Shown here piece by piece: positions 25,000-37,560 of a DNA stretch of 64,000 nucleotides (the first letter of the stretch is position 1; each line of letters opens with the position of its first letter). Made by a program: the position numbers and the translations under genes. The notes under the pieces are model-generated. The model ran no database searches. It worked only from the letters and a program-made list of their open reading frames with translations, and had not been told where the DNA came from. This stretch comes from Plectrocnemia conspersa. Lineage: Eukaryota > Arthropoda > Insecta > Trichoptera > Polycentropodidae. The stretch is taken from contig VTFK01000085.1 of assembly GCA_009617715.1 (NCBI GenBank), positions 620,001-684,000 of the forward strand. The letters run 5' to 3'.

Positions 25000-25480
25000 T
25001 TAATGAATTTTATAAGAATCCACCGTGAAGGAGAGCGAGTCCGAGAGTCGGCAAGACCTTTTCGGATATTTCTTATTTGGTGTGTTGTATGTATAATTGC
25101 GTTTGGGTTTCTCTGCCGCCAAAAAATAAAAAAATCTGTGCTATATTATCATAAATCGTATCGGGCGTCACTCCAATTACATATTATTCCATTCGTCACG
25201 GCGAGAGTGTATGCTCGCGCGTCATAAATCTGTGACGAAAACAAAAATGACGAAAATAAAATTGAAAATATAAAACCAAGCACTTAAAAATAGAAAAAAA
25301 GCTTGTCCCACGGCGTCGGCTTCTTCCCATTGGTTTTTCGAAGGTATTTCAACCATAAGGAGATTGATGGATCTGACGTTGTGGGGAGCCGGAGCGGAAG
25401 TTCGGCTTTAAAAGCGATTCACCGTTGCCAATTAGCAAATTTTAAAGAACGTTTCCGTCATCACCTCAGGATTGTCAAAC
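25000..25480. other. Unexplained GC-elevated island
   Basis: Blocks such as GAGAGCGAGTCCGAGAGTCG (25032) and GGAGCCGGAGCGGAAGTTCGG (25385) stand out. Two short + frames (25003-25227, 25303-25488) have no known similarity. Confidence 0.25.
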
Positions 25481-25979
25481 ATTGTTAAATTATGGTTAGA
25501 TTATTAGGTGTGACATATAAAGCTATCACGCCATCACAAATTTAACTATTATTGCTTTGTTTTACTCTTACAGACATATGCTTAACTTTTTGTGTGAAAA
25601 GAATGTATGCTATTTTCATTCCTCATGCGGGCCATTAGAACATAATGAGGGAGTTGAAATTATCAATGACGAAAGAATATAAGGACACGGCCATAATCAT
25701 CTCTAAAATATGTATATTGGAGATCTTCTTTGCGTATACATTTTCCATTTAAATGAGAGTATCGTGATTTCTGTCACAACTAAATCAGAAAATAAAATAA
25801 TTTATCAACAAAAAAAATACAGTGTCAATGTAATAAATTGCTATGTTGTTGAAGAATTTGCTCTTTGAATATGCTTTTATATTTATATAAGACAAAAAAC
25901 AGGAACATTCTTTTCTTCCTTTCCAGATGTTTAATTATATAGCTTTTTAACATTATTTAAATGCAATCTTATGACTCAT

Positions 25980-26500
25980 CCCCCCCCAACTTAAGTACTA
26001 ACCTCAACCATAATTGGTGCCTTCCCCCTCGCTGCAGAGGAAGCGCGCGTTTTAGTAAGAAAATTAGCTTTTTGCCCCCCAAAGTGTCTGGTAAATTGAT
26101 ACGGCGACCCTCAAAGGAAACCGCGACATGGCACACAGATAAAGGACTCCGGATGTGGGGCCGGCGGCATCCGTTCCTTTAGGAAGTGCTTATGGACATT
26201 TTAGTCCCTGAATTGAGATAAATTCGTCGCATCCGCCTTATGCCAACTTCGCGTCCTTACACGTCTGATTAGATCGGCGACGAATCACATCTCCCTAGAC
26301 CTTCTGAAAAATGAACACTATCTGACGTTATTAAATTTCTCCCTATGTATGTATGTGTATAATAATGGTCAATTATGCGTGCGCGACGACTAATCTGGTT
26401 CTTGGATCTGGCCGCGTCTTGCGGCCCGGGGTCAATTAGACCTCTTCCGGCCGATTGAACTTCCGCCGGGGTTTTGAAATATCCGCTTTAATTAACTAAT
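25980..26500. other. Unexplained GC-elevated island next to the Tigger copy
   Basis: Alternates GC-rich words (TCTTGCGGCCCGGGGTC, 26415) with homeodomain-type TCAATTAGA (26431) and TTAATTAACTAAT (26489). This mix is common in insect enhancers. No coding was recognised. Confidence 0.3.
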
Positions 26501-26635
26501 ATTTTGCCCCGTGATCCCATGGACGTTTGAGATAACACAATCGATTTATTCTGTTTAAAATCTAATGTTGTATTTAATTTGAATTTAGTGGAAAGAATTG
26601 TATGACGAATTAGGTTATGAAAAGGATTTTTTTTA

Positions 26636-27752
26636 CAGGCGGCCCTCCACTTTCGCACATAATTGGTTCCTGAAAATGTGTGCGAATGTTGAATGTTCGA
26701 AAGTCGAGGGAAGTAAAAAAAATTGAAATTGTGTGTATTTTAAAATATTTATTTATCAAGTAAATATAAGATGTTTAAGAAGCGTTTAAGAGACACGTTT
26801 AAGTGGGGTTTGCGGGTGTTTCCTTTGAAAAGTTATCAAGAGTTAACTGTATTCCACTATTATTTTTCTTTTCTTCATATGGTATTTTATAACATGCTAT
26901 GTTTTTATTGATCGCCCTACGAACTTGAAATATGCGTTCTCCATTGGGATAACAATCTTCCATAATATTTAAAAATTTGTCAAGGTGCGTGAAGGCTTCA
27001 TTAATATTTTTCATTGTTAAAGAGTTTTCCAAAATAAACCTGTCTCATCTACATTAAATATTTGGCTAAAGGAATATTCTACATCTTCAATAATTTTGAA
27101 TAATTAGTAAATAAATTCTTTTGCAGCATCTTTATCCACATCAGCCGATTCTCCAGTAAATTTAATATTATGAAAAAAATACCTCATTTTAAAATTGTAA
27201 AACCAACCGTTACTTGCTTGAAAAACCGTATTAAAATATTTTTTTAATCTATCCTTTCAATCTTTGTGCAAACTAAGAGCTTTTGTTTGAATAATTGAAA
27301 TACTCAGAAGTAAATCTTTTTGATGTTGGTCATCGATCCACGATGAAGAAGATTTTCCATTTCATCCATGTTTTTTTTGCTGTGTTTTTTTGGAAACATA
27401 TCTTTAAAGATTGTGGAAATATATCTTTATTTTCCACAATTTTAAACATATTCCTTAATTATATTTTTATTTTGCAAAATTGAACATATCTTAGACCTGT
27501 TTGTATCATACGAACTTCCGATTGAAGCAAAAGATTCAATGCTATCAGAACGTCTAATAATTTTCATCTTTGTCTCGAATCGTGTGAAGTTTATGAGTCC
27601 TTGATTTCTCTTTGTTCGTATCAACATTGAAGTTTTTCCGTTTCTCACTCATATTTATATATATTTTTTTTTAATTAAAAAAAAGTTTTTTTTTTAATGT
27701 GCGGAATAGCGAATTGTGCGAAAGTCGAGAGCCGAGAGTCGAGAAAACCTCA
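26636..27752 (-). mobile_element. Tigger-type DNA transposon, internally deleted copy 1
   Basis: The left end reads CAGGCGGCCCTCCACTTTCG after a TA; the right end (about 27690-27752) is the decayed inverse (GAATTGTGCGAAAGTCGAG). Reverse-strand reading frames give the Tigger N-terminus (MKIIRRSDSIESFASIG and ICSILQNKNIIKE, the helix-turn-helix used for end binding, at 27442-27570). They also give a C-terminal piece (NEAFTHLDKF, ending KETPANPT at 26799-27032). The DDE core between them is missing, and frameshifts and stops interrupt the rest. It cannot make transposase. It pairs with the copy at 40395, which lies in the opposite direction. Confidence 0.9.
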
Positions 27753-28002
27753 TATATTTAAAAAGAATTAATTATACTTATATATTAAAAAAAATTTAAA
27801 TAATATTACTTTTAGGGAAATTCATCGATTCTTATAAGATATTAGGAGTAAAATTCTTTCTTATACTATTTATATATATACTATACGTATACGTATATAA
27901 TTTATATGAAGTTAGAATTTCACTTCTCAGAAGGCAAAAATTCACGTCAAAAGCAATAAAATCATGTAGGCGTCGTTGCAGTGGGAACGCTCGGTAACGC
28001 TA

Positions 28003-28112
28003 GTAGAAATATGTATCTATCGATGAAAATGTATTCGGATATTATTTCACTGAAACGCCAGTAAAAATATAAAATTACTGGTAATGCATATGCACTGTAA
28101 CATACATATATA
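28003..28112 (+). repeat. Arm fragment of the foldback element, near the eIF5B exon
   Basis: GCTAGTAGAAATATGTATC, ATTCGGATATTATTTCACTG and GCACTGTAACAT correspond to 45567-45700. It lies 180 bases before the eIF5B acceptor. Confidence 0.65.
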
Positions 28113-28295
28113 TTATATAGGTTTTAAAGACAATATGAAATTTCGCTGCCGAAAATATGAAACTAATTGTAGCGATGAAAGCGTCCGATTTTGTACACCC
28201 GAGATCAAAGGCGCAGACTGAGAACGTTTCCAATTGAATTATAAGCGCCAGACTAGTCGCCCTTACTGATTTGATTTATTTCTGTGTTGTTACAG

Positions 28296-28457
28296 TTCGT
28301 AGACATCGGCATCGTGACGTCATTGGAGGTGAGCCACAAGCAGGTGGAGACGGCGCGGAAGGGTATGGAGGTATGCGTCAAAATTGATCCTATACCCGGC
28401 GAGTCACCAAAGATGTTCGGCAGACACTTCGACGAGACAGACTTCCTCGTCAGCAAG
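28296..28457 (+). CDS. eIF5B: eIF5B, penultimate coding exon (54 codons)
   Basis: This exon encodes part of the C-terminal region of eukaryotic translation initiation factor 5B, the ribosome-dependent GTPase that promotes 60S subunit joining in the cytoplasm. The translation starts FVDIGIVTSLEVSHKQVE and contains CVKIDPIPGESPKMFGRHF, ending LVSK. These stretches are near-invariant in animal eIF5B, in the last beta-barrel (domain IV) that contacts eIF1A and the ribosome. The exon is 162 bp, phase 0 at both ends, preceded by a pyrimidine-rich tract and ACAG (acceptor ending at 28295) and followed by a GTTTGA donor. It joins in frame to the exon at 43568. Its higher GC content than the flanks fits a conserved exon. 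About 1000 residues of the factor, including the G domain, must lie upstream of this window. Identification is from the protein sequence and is very secure; no alternative is plausible. Confidence 0.97.
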
Positions 28458-28886
28458 GTTTGATATTATCATTTACATTATAATTACTCTGTACAATAAA
28501 AACTAGATATCTCGTCGTGTATGCGACTTACACGTTGATTTTAGCTGTGACATTAGTTTGATCTCACTAAGGTCTCGTTGCAATGAATAATAAATTTAAA
28601 TATAAAATTGCTAAAAAAAATAATATCTTCCCCAATTCTTATCTTTAAATAACAATCCGTGACAAAATTTAAAGTATCTGATTACTGTATTTTCGTAAAA
28701 TATCGATTTCCAGCTTTCTATTTTTATTTCATTCGTAGAAAATCTGATATTGAAGAAACGATTTGATAAAATCAAAGTTTCATATACGTATGATAAAACA
28801 ATGCCAAGGTGTTGTATTATATTACTATTAAAGTCAATCCATTTTGTAAACTGGTCAGTAATTAAAAATATATGACGATGATGTAG

Positions 28887-29200
28887 GTACACGTATTGGC
28901 ACACCTGGTTCGATCGCGATGAATGGTCCGCGTGGAGACTTGGTCACAACGGCGCAGGAGCACACGTGCAAGTCGTTCAGCCCTTTCATTTTGCAAAGTG
29001 TCATCGCCCGCATAACGAGAACATCTATGGCCGAAACGTTTCGACGATTCAAAACAATTCAACATCTGGCGTCGGACTATCCGCATGCTTGAGAAATAAA
29101 GGGTCCAAGAGAAAAAGAACCTATGCTTGCTGCACGTGCAAGCAAGTACAAGCACTCAAACGGATTTGTTTCGCAATTGGACCGTATAGTCTTTGTCTGG
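28887..29200. other. Intronic island with three overlapping open frames
   Basis: Just inside the last eIF5B intron, one + frame (from 28862 to the stop near 29093, reading GTRIGTPGSIAMNG) and two - frames (28855-29052, 28862-29155) are open over the same 200 bases. The + frame follows an AG. No frame matches eIF5B or another protein I know. A cryptic or alternative exon is possible. Confidence 0.3.
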
Positions 29201-29761
29201 AGCCATAATATTATTTTTAATCATGTCACGCCAGTTTTGATTCGTGTCAAAAGCTCGCCCAAAATCATGTTTTTAATAAATTAACATTAGTTTTAGGGAT
29301 ATTTATTTGAAATGTCTGATATATTTGTGTATCCTTAACGTTCGAGATAAACAGCTGTAGGTAGAAACAATAAAATTGCAATTTTAATATTATATTATCA
29401 ACACAAATTATTACCACTCTATAGCATTCATAAAATGGCTAAAATTAAATGTTAACTTTTCAACGTCGCCAGGGCTGTCATCAGCAACTTGTGCCTTTGT
29501 AGTTTTTAATAACAATGGCTGACATTACGGTCATATGTTACGTAAAGGTACTTTAGCACATAAATTTACCTCATTCGTCACCTGAAAGACAGTTTTAGAG
29601 AATTCTTTTTCTGAATTCTATTCTTAGAATTTGCCTTGTAGCATGTCATCACTTTGCAGATAACTTCCATTTGTATTTAAAGTGAAAGTCTCTCAATTGT
29701 ATAGTCAAATATATTTTTAAAAATCGTTATATATTCTGCACTTGCATCAATATTTTTTTTT

Positions 29762-29980
29762 TATTAAATTATCTATTGATGTTACTCACAATGTGCTATG
29801 TAGTATTGAGATACTTAAAACAATTATTCTCCCCAAAAGCTTGAGAGATTGAAATAAGGCTGCAACAATCATACACGACTTAATTAATTTACCAGATAAA
29901 ACTGGTAACCCCATTCCGTTCTCACACAACACTTCCAAAAATCAATGATGGATTTTCAAATCTTACAAATTATGCATATC
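29762..29980 (+). repeat. Unnamed interspersed repeat, copy 1
   Basis: Collinear with 31357-31600. Shared words include ATTGAAATAAGGCTGCAACA, ATACACGACT and ACAACACTTCCAAAAATCAAT. No terminal repeats or coding frame are evident. Confidence 0.75.
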
Positions 29981-30059
29981 TCATTGAGCATCTACTACAA
30001 AAATTTAAAGCGTTTCGCAAAATTTCCGTTGACAAACGCCACTAAAGCCAAATTGAGTC

Positions 30060-30560
30060 ACCCGAGCAGAGCCATCTTCAAAAACTTATTAGCGAGATCG
30101 GATGGCGACGTAATCGCTTATAGCAGAAACCACTCAAGAAGAGGACTTTCACACAGAGTGGGCGCCGGGAGGCGCTCAAAGAGCGAGCGCAATTCTATTT
30201 CGGTACCATCATCCCGGCCTATCTGCAGGTAGACGGCACGTCTAGCAGGGGGTGGAATGTGGGGGAGGCCTCGCGCGAAACTGGGCCATCTAAATTTGGA
30301 CCGGGCCGCCTAGGGTTGAACTTTATATAGAAACGAAATGTCGTCACGTAGGCAATTGATTCCCTCTCTCTCTCTCTCTATATCTGGTGAACGATTTCAT
30401 CAGGGGCGAATTAGAATTTTTCATTGGCGAATGAACACTTGCTGATTTTATTAATGCAAACATACAGAACAAAGCGCGAACGAAGGGGAAGTACATAATA
30501 GGACAAGACACCAGCATATGTGTTTGCATATCATTAGTGGGTTAGGGGGCACAAATCGCT
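30060..30560. other. Intronic GC-elevated island
   Basis: Contains GTGGGCGCCGGGAGGCGC (30158), GGGGGAGGCCTCGCGCG (30260) and a CT/TA microsatellite at 30363-30381. No protein or repeat was recognised. Confidence 0.3.
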
Positions 30561-31356
30561 CGAATGAATTCAGGGACACGATCTCTATGTTGAAATCAGG
30601 TTGAAAGGATAATACGGAACATACAATTCGGAGATGAAACGTCTTTGATGTATAGACGTATTCGTCCGTGAAATAAAAGAATGCCTTTGTCGAACGAATT
30701 GGAAGTTGTAGAGGAGGAGAAGGGTTCGTCGATATTATTAGATTGAAGCTGAGATAAGAGAACGTCGGACATGTGTATATTTTTATTATTTAAATCTAAA
30801 AATTGTTGAAAGAATATCTATGTCCTGTTCGCGTCATTGCGCCCGATCTTAAAATCAGTCGCCCAGCTTTCATTTTATGTAAACATAATATATTCAAAAA
30901 AAAGTGCCAAAATGTTTATACGGTTTTTAAAAGCTTTGATGAAATATACATAATTTTTAAACAATTCCCTTAGAAAAATTCTGAGAAATCTTTCCAAATC
31001 CTTCACAAAATTTCATTTTTTTCTTCTTAATTTAACATTAAATGAGAAATAAAATCATAAAAAATCTTTTTACTGATTTCATTTACAATAATTGAAGTAT
31101 TAATGAATGCATAGAATAGTAAAACAATTATTAAAATATAGGTGTACATAATTATGAAATTATTAATTTATTTCAAATTACACATTATATTTTCCTTCGT
31201 ATTTCGCAGAATTTATAATATCCTTTCGTATGATTCATATAGCATTTACATATAAACATTGTCTCTTGTTTCATTTAGCTAGTGAACGAATCCTTGTTGG
31301 GAGTCGAAATAATTCGGCAACCACTAGGTGAAATCTTTCGAAATCATTTGCTTTGC

Positions 31357-31600
31357 TATTAAATTGGCTGTTGATGTCACTCACAATGTACTCAACACTT
31401 GTAGCAATTGTTCTCACTGAAAGCCTGATATATTGAAATAAGGCTGCAACAATTATACACGACTAAATAATTCACCATCGGAAAATTGTTTTATTTTATT
31501 AGTTAGTATTTTTCAGATAAAACTGGCAACTCGGTTCCTTTATCATACAACACTTCCAAAAATCAATTATTGATTTTCAAATCTTTCAAATGATGCATAT
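31357..31600 (+). repeat. Unnamed interspersed repeat, copy 2
   Basis: Second copy of the repeat at 29762 in the same direction, 1.6 kb away, with an extra run of about 35 bases (TTGTTTTATTTTATTAG region) in the middle. Confidence 0.75.
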
Positions 31601-32539
31601 AATAATATAATCATTCTTAGTCATTGCTTTTTGCATTCCTAATTTTTGTTGACTGGCAAGTGTCAAAACGAAATGCTTAATAAGTGTTAAAAAAATGTTT
31701 TGAATGAAGCTGTGAATTTAAAAATGCAGCAGTTGCAAACCATTAATAAATGTTAGTATAAATTTAATATCTAATTAAAAACATTTTATGAGAATTCTTG
31801 AGAAACGTTCAAAATTTGTAAAGAAATGAAAAATACTCGCGCACGTGCGCAAAATCCAGAGCCAGTTTTTCTTCTCAGCCCAGAATATGTACCATCAGTT
31901 CATATGGAACCCAATATGTTCCATTTTTTTATAAATAAATCTTCCTTTATTTTAATTACATCAGCCTTTGTGTTAGTAAGCAAGCTGTTCATAGAAAATC
32001 GATTATCTTTAAACCCATATATCACTTAAGTATCGACCAAAGATTAATAATTGTATTTCATTTTTTTATTTCAAAACATGAGCTAACATACCCCTAGTTC
32101 TATAATTTATGACGTAGAAGATATACGGATACAACAATTCATAGTTAATAGGATATTTCCACATTAACCGTCTATTTCTCATCTGGGGAGGCATACTGAT
32201 ATAAATTGTTCTGAAAGTACACCGTAAGAAGATACATAAATTTTGTCTTATGATTTGTGTTATATTTTTTTTATTAATGTGAATCATTTAAAAGTTTTGT
32301 TTGCATAAGTATTATTTTTTGTAAAATCCTTTACGGTTTAATAGATATAATTTGATGATTTTATCCAAGAGAAGAGTATAGCTTATGCACTTCAGCAATA
32401 ATGTTTGCTTTTAACGAAAACGTAATTTATTATTTCAATACTTTTCATTACTCGTTGCCCTTGGTGAATGTTTAGATAGGGGAGAGGCCATTACGAACCA
32501 TTTTATTAGCACTATGCGGAAATTGTTAGAACAATAAAC

Positions 32540-32770
32540 ATGTACTCGGCCTGAGAAGGGAGGGCATGAGAAGAGAGGGACGGTCGTACTCTCCCATGAA
32601 TGGCGTCATTCAGTCGCCCGGAAATCGTTCCGGGGGTCGACTGCGATGGGGGCGCATGCATAAAAGGCTTTGTTTGCGCGGACCGATTTTCAACGACCCC
32701 CGAAAGGACCCACTGACCTATTTCCATTCATGAATGCCTCGCGCAGCACCCCTTGTGACCTATTTGCGAA
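32540..32770. other. Intronic GC-elevated island A
   Basis: Shares the words CACTGACC and GCCTCGCGCAGCA with the island at 35170-35600, in opposite order, plus similar CGGAAA.TCGTT words. It has GCATAAAAGG (32659), a possible TATA box. Non-coding. Confidence 0.35.
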
Positions 32771-34169
32771 CGAAATTTATCAATGGCTTTGTCGTGAATT
32801 ATTTTTGCCTCTCTCGTAAGAAGTTTAGAGAGATATTAATTTTGACAGTTATTGTACCCTAATCACGTTTTGATTGTTTTTTGCCTGTGTATAACATAGT
32901 GTTCATCACGAAATTGAGATATGTCATGAATTATTACGGCTACAGAAAAAATGTTTTTTTTTTTCGATTTAGAATTCGAACGTATTAAAGATGTAACCAT
33001 AAAAAATACCTAATATGAGATTACATTATTTTATTTTTATTTTTTCTGTACAATCAAAAAAATATTTGTAGTTTTTTTTCATGAAGTTTCATATATTCAT
33101 TGAAGATAAAACATTTATATATATAATTATAAAACAAAACGTTTGTTTGCAAATTACATGTATTTTTTTTACAATATTTTATGGTTTCATATAATATATG
33201 CATACTGATTCTTTAGACCCCTGCTAAAAATGTATGCAGCTTCCCACCTTATCTCTCTGCCTAATAAAAATTATATTTTATTTACACACATGTGATATTT
33301 TCTATTAGCTGAATTTAGCTCTTTAGCCTGACACAATTCAATTTTAATTACTCATCCGTGAGATTAATAATGAGATCTAAACCTAGGTTTTTAGTTTTTT
33401 TCACGTGCCTCGCAAATTCTATTCCGTATATAAACAATATTAACCACATCCTCTCATCATAACAGCTTTACGCCATTGCACCCGGCACAGTATAAAATAT
33501 TTACAGAACAATTAAGTAAATTGATATACAATAATGCGTCCACCAACTGTGAGTAACTGGATGAGAACAAATCAATACTATCCAACTTATGGTTAAACAG
33601 TCGGATAGCTGTGCTTATTGGAATGTTGTTCTGTTATTGTATACTGTATTTTAATCAATACTCGGGAACGCAAGCGTAGGTAATTAGGAGGCACACAAAA
33701 ACAAAGTTCATACAGAATCTCCCTATCAGCAACTTTTAGTGATTTCCAAAATACATCGTATAATCCAAATAAATAGTATTCTAGCATACCTTGTAGGAAT
33801 TTTGTGATAAATAAAAATTAATAATATTTATATTCCCTCATGTACAGGTATCTGAGAAACTTTTTTTTTAACCATTTGTATTAAAAGTGAGTCGGTTGCA
33901 TTATTTGGCAACTGGCTGATTATACAAGGAACACAGTGCCCTCGATCTTCTCAATTGATCGCGTATCGCAGTATAAATATCAACATATTTGCGGCTTTAT
34001 TACAAATATTTTCTATATTTTGGTGAAATCTATAGTCCTCTTGAAATATACCACTTTTGTGTAATGGGTTAATTAAATTAATATTTAAATTTTATTATTT
34101 CTTAGCATTTCGAAAAAGAGCGTTTCATTAAAAAAGTTTAAAAAATTTTTCCGTGCAATAAACTTAATT

Positions 34170-34470
34170 TTGAATGACATTATGTTGATGATCGTGTTTG
34201 GGAGTCTCGGGTCGTCTGCCAGGCGGGGTGAACTGCTAGTCTTTTCGAGTGGCTGCTTGTGACTACCATCTCATCGTAGTCTATACTTAAGTATCTATGG
34301 CTGCAAAGCTTTCTGACCAATCACAATCATGCAGCGATCATCCAGCCAATAGATGTACTCGTTTCTTAGAACAGCGAAATAGAAAGTGACATTCGCTTGA
34401 TGGGCATTGTCCAATGTCGTTTTCTGCACCGGAAGTCTTGTGGATCCTGTGATTTATTATATTCGTGACT
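34170..34470. other. Intronic segment with CCAAT boxes
   Basis: GACCAATCAC (34315) and AGCCAATAG (34344) are two CCAAT boxes 29 bases apart, with ACCGGAAGT (34428, ETS type). This resembles a promoter, but no transcript structure is evident. Confidence 0.3.
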
Positions 34471-35169
34471 GTTTCGCAATAAAAAAATATTCTCTCAATG
34501 ACGGAAAATATTTACAGTAAAAACACTTTCATGTTATTTTGATTTTTTCTGGTCGTAATGAGGGCTTTTGTGTGCGGTCATATTCTGAACGCTATCGCCT
34601 TGTTTATTTATTGATGGATGCTAATGTTTTCACAGTAAATTAACGTGAGTTTTGAGAATAAGACTTTCAAATGTGAGAATAAGACTTCTAAATTCAAACA
34701 AATCTGTTATTTTTCGCGGAAATAACCATCTTAGTATATAGTTAAATACATTATTTAAAAATGTATCTGATCTAGTCCATTAACAAAACAGCGTTAAATT
34801 TAATTTGGCTATAGATTATTAATACGTCGTCATCTGCGAATAGGATGTAGAATAATTTTCATTTGTAATTTTGCAATGACTTCTTTTGAGAATAAGGGCT
34901 AGTCTCAATAAGATGTTATTTTTTAAATATTTATATTATATTTCTCAAACGTAAGAGTAATGGAGTAAAAAGTCGACTCCAGAATTAAAAATAATCTAGT
35001 CTACTATATAAAATGGTATATTATCCATATATGTTGATTAGATCCTGAGATGACGTACAACCCCGTTTACTTCATTTACATATGTATGGATTCTATTCTT
35101 ACATTTCCACAGAACGTATAATCACAAATTATTAAACTAGTTAATCTATTTTCATTCGCAAAATTAATT

Positions 35170-35600
35170 TGTTCTAAGGTCTCCCGATACCCTCGGACGT
35201 TTTTAGATCGAACAAGGAATTGACGTCAGTCTGATCGCTCTAGTAACCCAAGAGCTTGCGACCTTATTTTCTCAACCACCTCCCGGGGAAACCTAGAAAG
35301 CCTCGCGCAGCATCATTGATCAGTTTTGGCGCTTTTCCCCCACTGACCCAGTTTCATTGAGACATTTTGCAGTGCTCTTTATACACAAGTAGATCCACGG
35401 TGTCTGCGCCTGCAGGCAAGGCCGGAGGCAACCGACCCGTGCAAAATTCACGCGTATTCCCCCCACTGTCGCGTGGTCGGAAAATCGTTACGGATACGCT
35501 CTCCGGCGAAGGTCCCGCGGGAAACTGGCCGGGGGGTCGTAAAACCTAGAAAATAACTTCTGTGCGCTGCTCGCTCCGCTGTCACGGTAATGTTTTTTAT
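35170..35600. other. Intronic GC-elevated island B
   Basis: High GC with GCCTCGCGCAGCA (35300), CACTGACC (35340) and CTCCGGCGAAGGTCCCGCGGG (35500). Short + frame 35367-35549 is not recognised. It shares short words with island A at 32540. Confidence 0.35.
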
Positions 35601-36829
35601 AGGTCAATAAAATTATTTAAGGTCGTTTAACATTCTATCATATCTTAATACGAGACTTTTACGGCGCCCCTTTATATTTAGGTCGCCGGATTAAAGTCTT
35701 CGACGCCTTGGAAGCAGCGCTCGTACAATGTATATTGCGTTTTTTTACGGTCAAGTAAAAATATAGACCGACATATACATATGTATGTATCTTATATATA
35801 CTATGTTTCATACTAACTATATATATTTATATAATATCAAGATATGCACTTTCATTCTCACCCATTATATTATATTAAATTCAAAATACATATTTTATTT
35901 TTGCTGAGCAAAATAATATCTTAGAAAAACCAGGGCATTTAGGGATAAATCGTATAGTTTATTTTTAATTTTTCTAGCGAATATTTTTGCCGTTGAGAAT
36001 ACTCCCTCGCCTTCTCGGAACGGCACAAAAGCCGGGAATTCCAGGATTTTTCGACACATAACCCTTAGATGGCCCAATATTTCTCAATTTAACAAGTTAT
36101 ATTTGCAATGTGTGGTGCGCATTGTTATGATGAAAGGCGCATAAATGAGATTTTTTTATTCAGTTAGTATTTATTTTCTGCTAAATTTATTTTTACTTTT
36201 TATTAGTGTTGCCAGAAAGTCCAAACCAAATTACCTGTGCCCATTAGTACATTTTTTTTCTTTTGTTATAATTTAACTACACTACGAATAATGAATGTGA
36301 AAAGGTAGCCAATCCTAGCATTTAGTAAATAATTAAAATACTTTGAGTTATCAAAGTTTTTTGATTGATTTAATACCTCTCCAAAATACTTATGCATATT
36401 CAAAGCTTATGTATATTCGTATAATATAATTATATAAATAAAGGCAACATACATTTTGTGATGATACATGCACTTATTATAATATGTATCTATTGTATAT
36501 GTGATAATTTATAAGAATAAAAATTCACTATCATTTAAATGGCCACAAAGAAAAGCTTTGTATTTTAAGGAATATATTGTAGATATTATTTTCTATATGC
36601 AGGGCAAAGTATACATTGTCGTTAAGCTGTTGGCTTAGGTTAGAAGCACATATACTGTAGGTATATTAGATCAAGTTAATTAGATCAACGAATGTAAATC
36701 CTGACCAAATCTAGATATGTATGTTTAGAAAAACTGTGGAGTGTGACAACCCTACCTGAATATATGCAGATTATATACATATATTTATAGGATAAATCAA
36801 TAAATAAAATATTAGCACGTGGAGATTCA

Positions 36830-37560
36830 ATTTATTTGGCCACAAAAACTAGGCGACACATTCTTTGGTGAAGACGACAACCGGCAGTGCCTCGTCCGCC
36901 GATTTCTCGTATCATAATTTGCCATAACCATGCAATTATAACTATAACGTCAATCGGCCCAATCTGCGTCTAATCGCCACTCGTCACTAACCATCTGCCA
37001 AAAAGTGCGTTTTTTCTATTTATTGTATTTTGCGATTCACAGTTATGGTTTAAGACTACTACGAGTAATTTAAAATATTGTGTATACTGCAAAAAAAAAA
37101 TATTCAAACCAAATTTATAAATGTTTAAAAAAAATAATAATTATGACTGCGTCCTTGCGAATGAGTAATACGAGATTATTTACAGAATCGTCGGGGGTTC
37201 TCAACTCACGCCTAAAAGTTGAAAACTCACATTAAACCTCAAAAACACGAGATGGTAGCGACTGTAATTCCTCAGCTCCTTGTACGTCATCAATTCCCTT
37301 TATTCCCGTTTCGGGAGAGACAGTACCCACACAAGCGAGTGGTTCACATACATGCGCAGCGCAGCGGTTCATTCACAGGCCGATGGTGAATGGTAGTTGG
37401 CAATCGACCTGGTAGGGCGAAGTGGGGCGACGGAGTCACCCCCATCCCCTGCGACCTGACGTCACGCAGCGCAGTGCAACGAACCCATGAGGTCGCTTTG
37501 ATTCAACGCAACTGAGTGAATGAATCGAGTTTCCGAATAAGATATTTTCAATGAATACGC
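36830..37560. other. Intronic GC-elevated island with a perfect CRE
   Basis: Two GC-elevated blocks (36830-37000 and 37190-37560). The second has a perfect cAMP-response palindrome TGACGTCA at 37457-37464, next to repeated GCGCAGCGCAG words (37355, 37466). No coding was recognised. Probable regulatory DNA. Confidence 0.4.

Larger units (their letters stand above)
1..28295 (+). other. eIF5B: Probable upstream intron of eIF5B
   Basis: The exon at 28296 begins with a splice acceptor, so an intron must lie to its left. The preceding part of eIF5B (the stretch that normally ends in a VPS-type motif before FVDIG) and the earlier domains were looked for by eye on the + strand and not found. The simplest reading is one intron of at least 28 kb, starting before position 1. 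It contains the transposon remnants and islands listed separately. A very short or diverged exon could have been missed. Confidence 0.55.
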
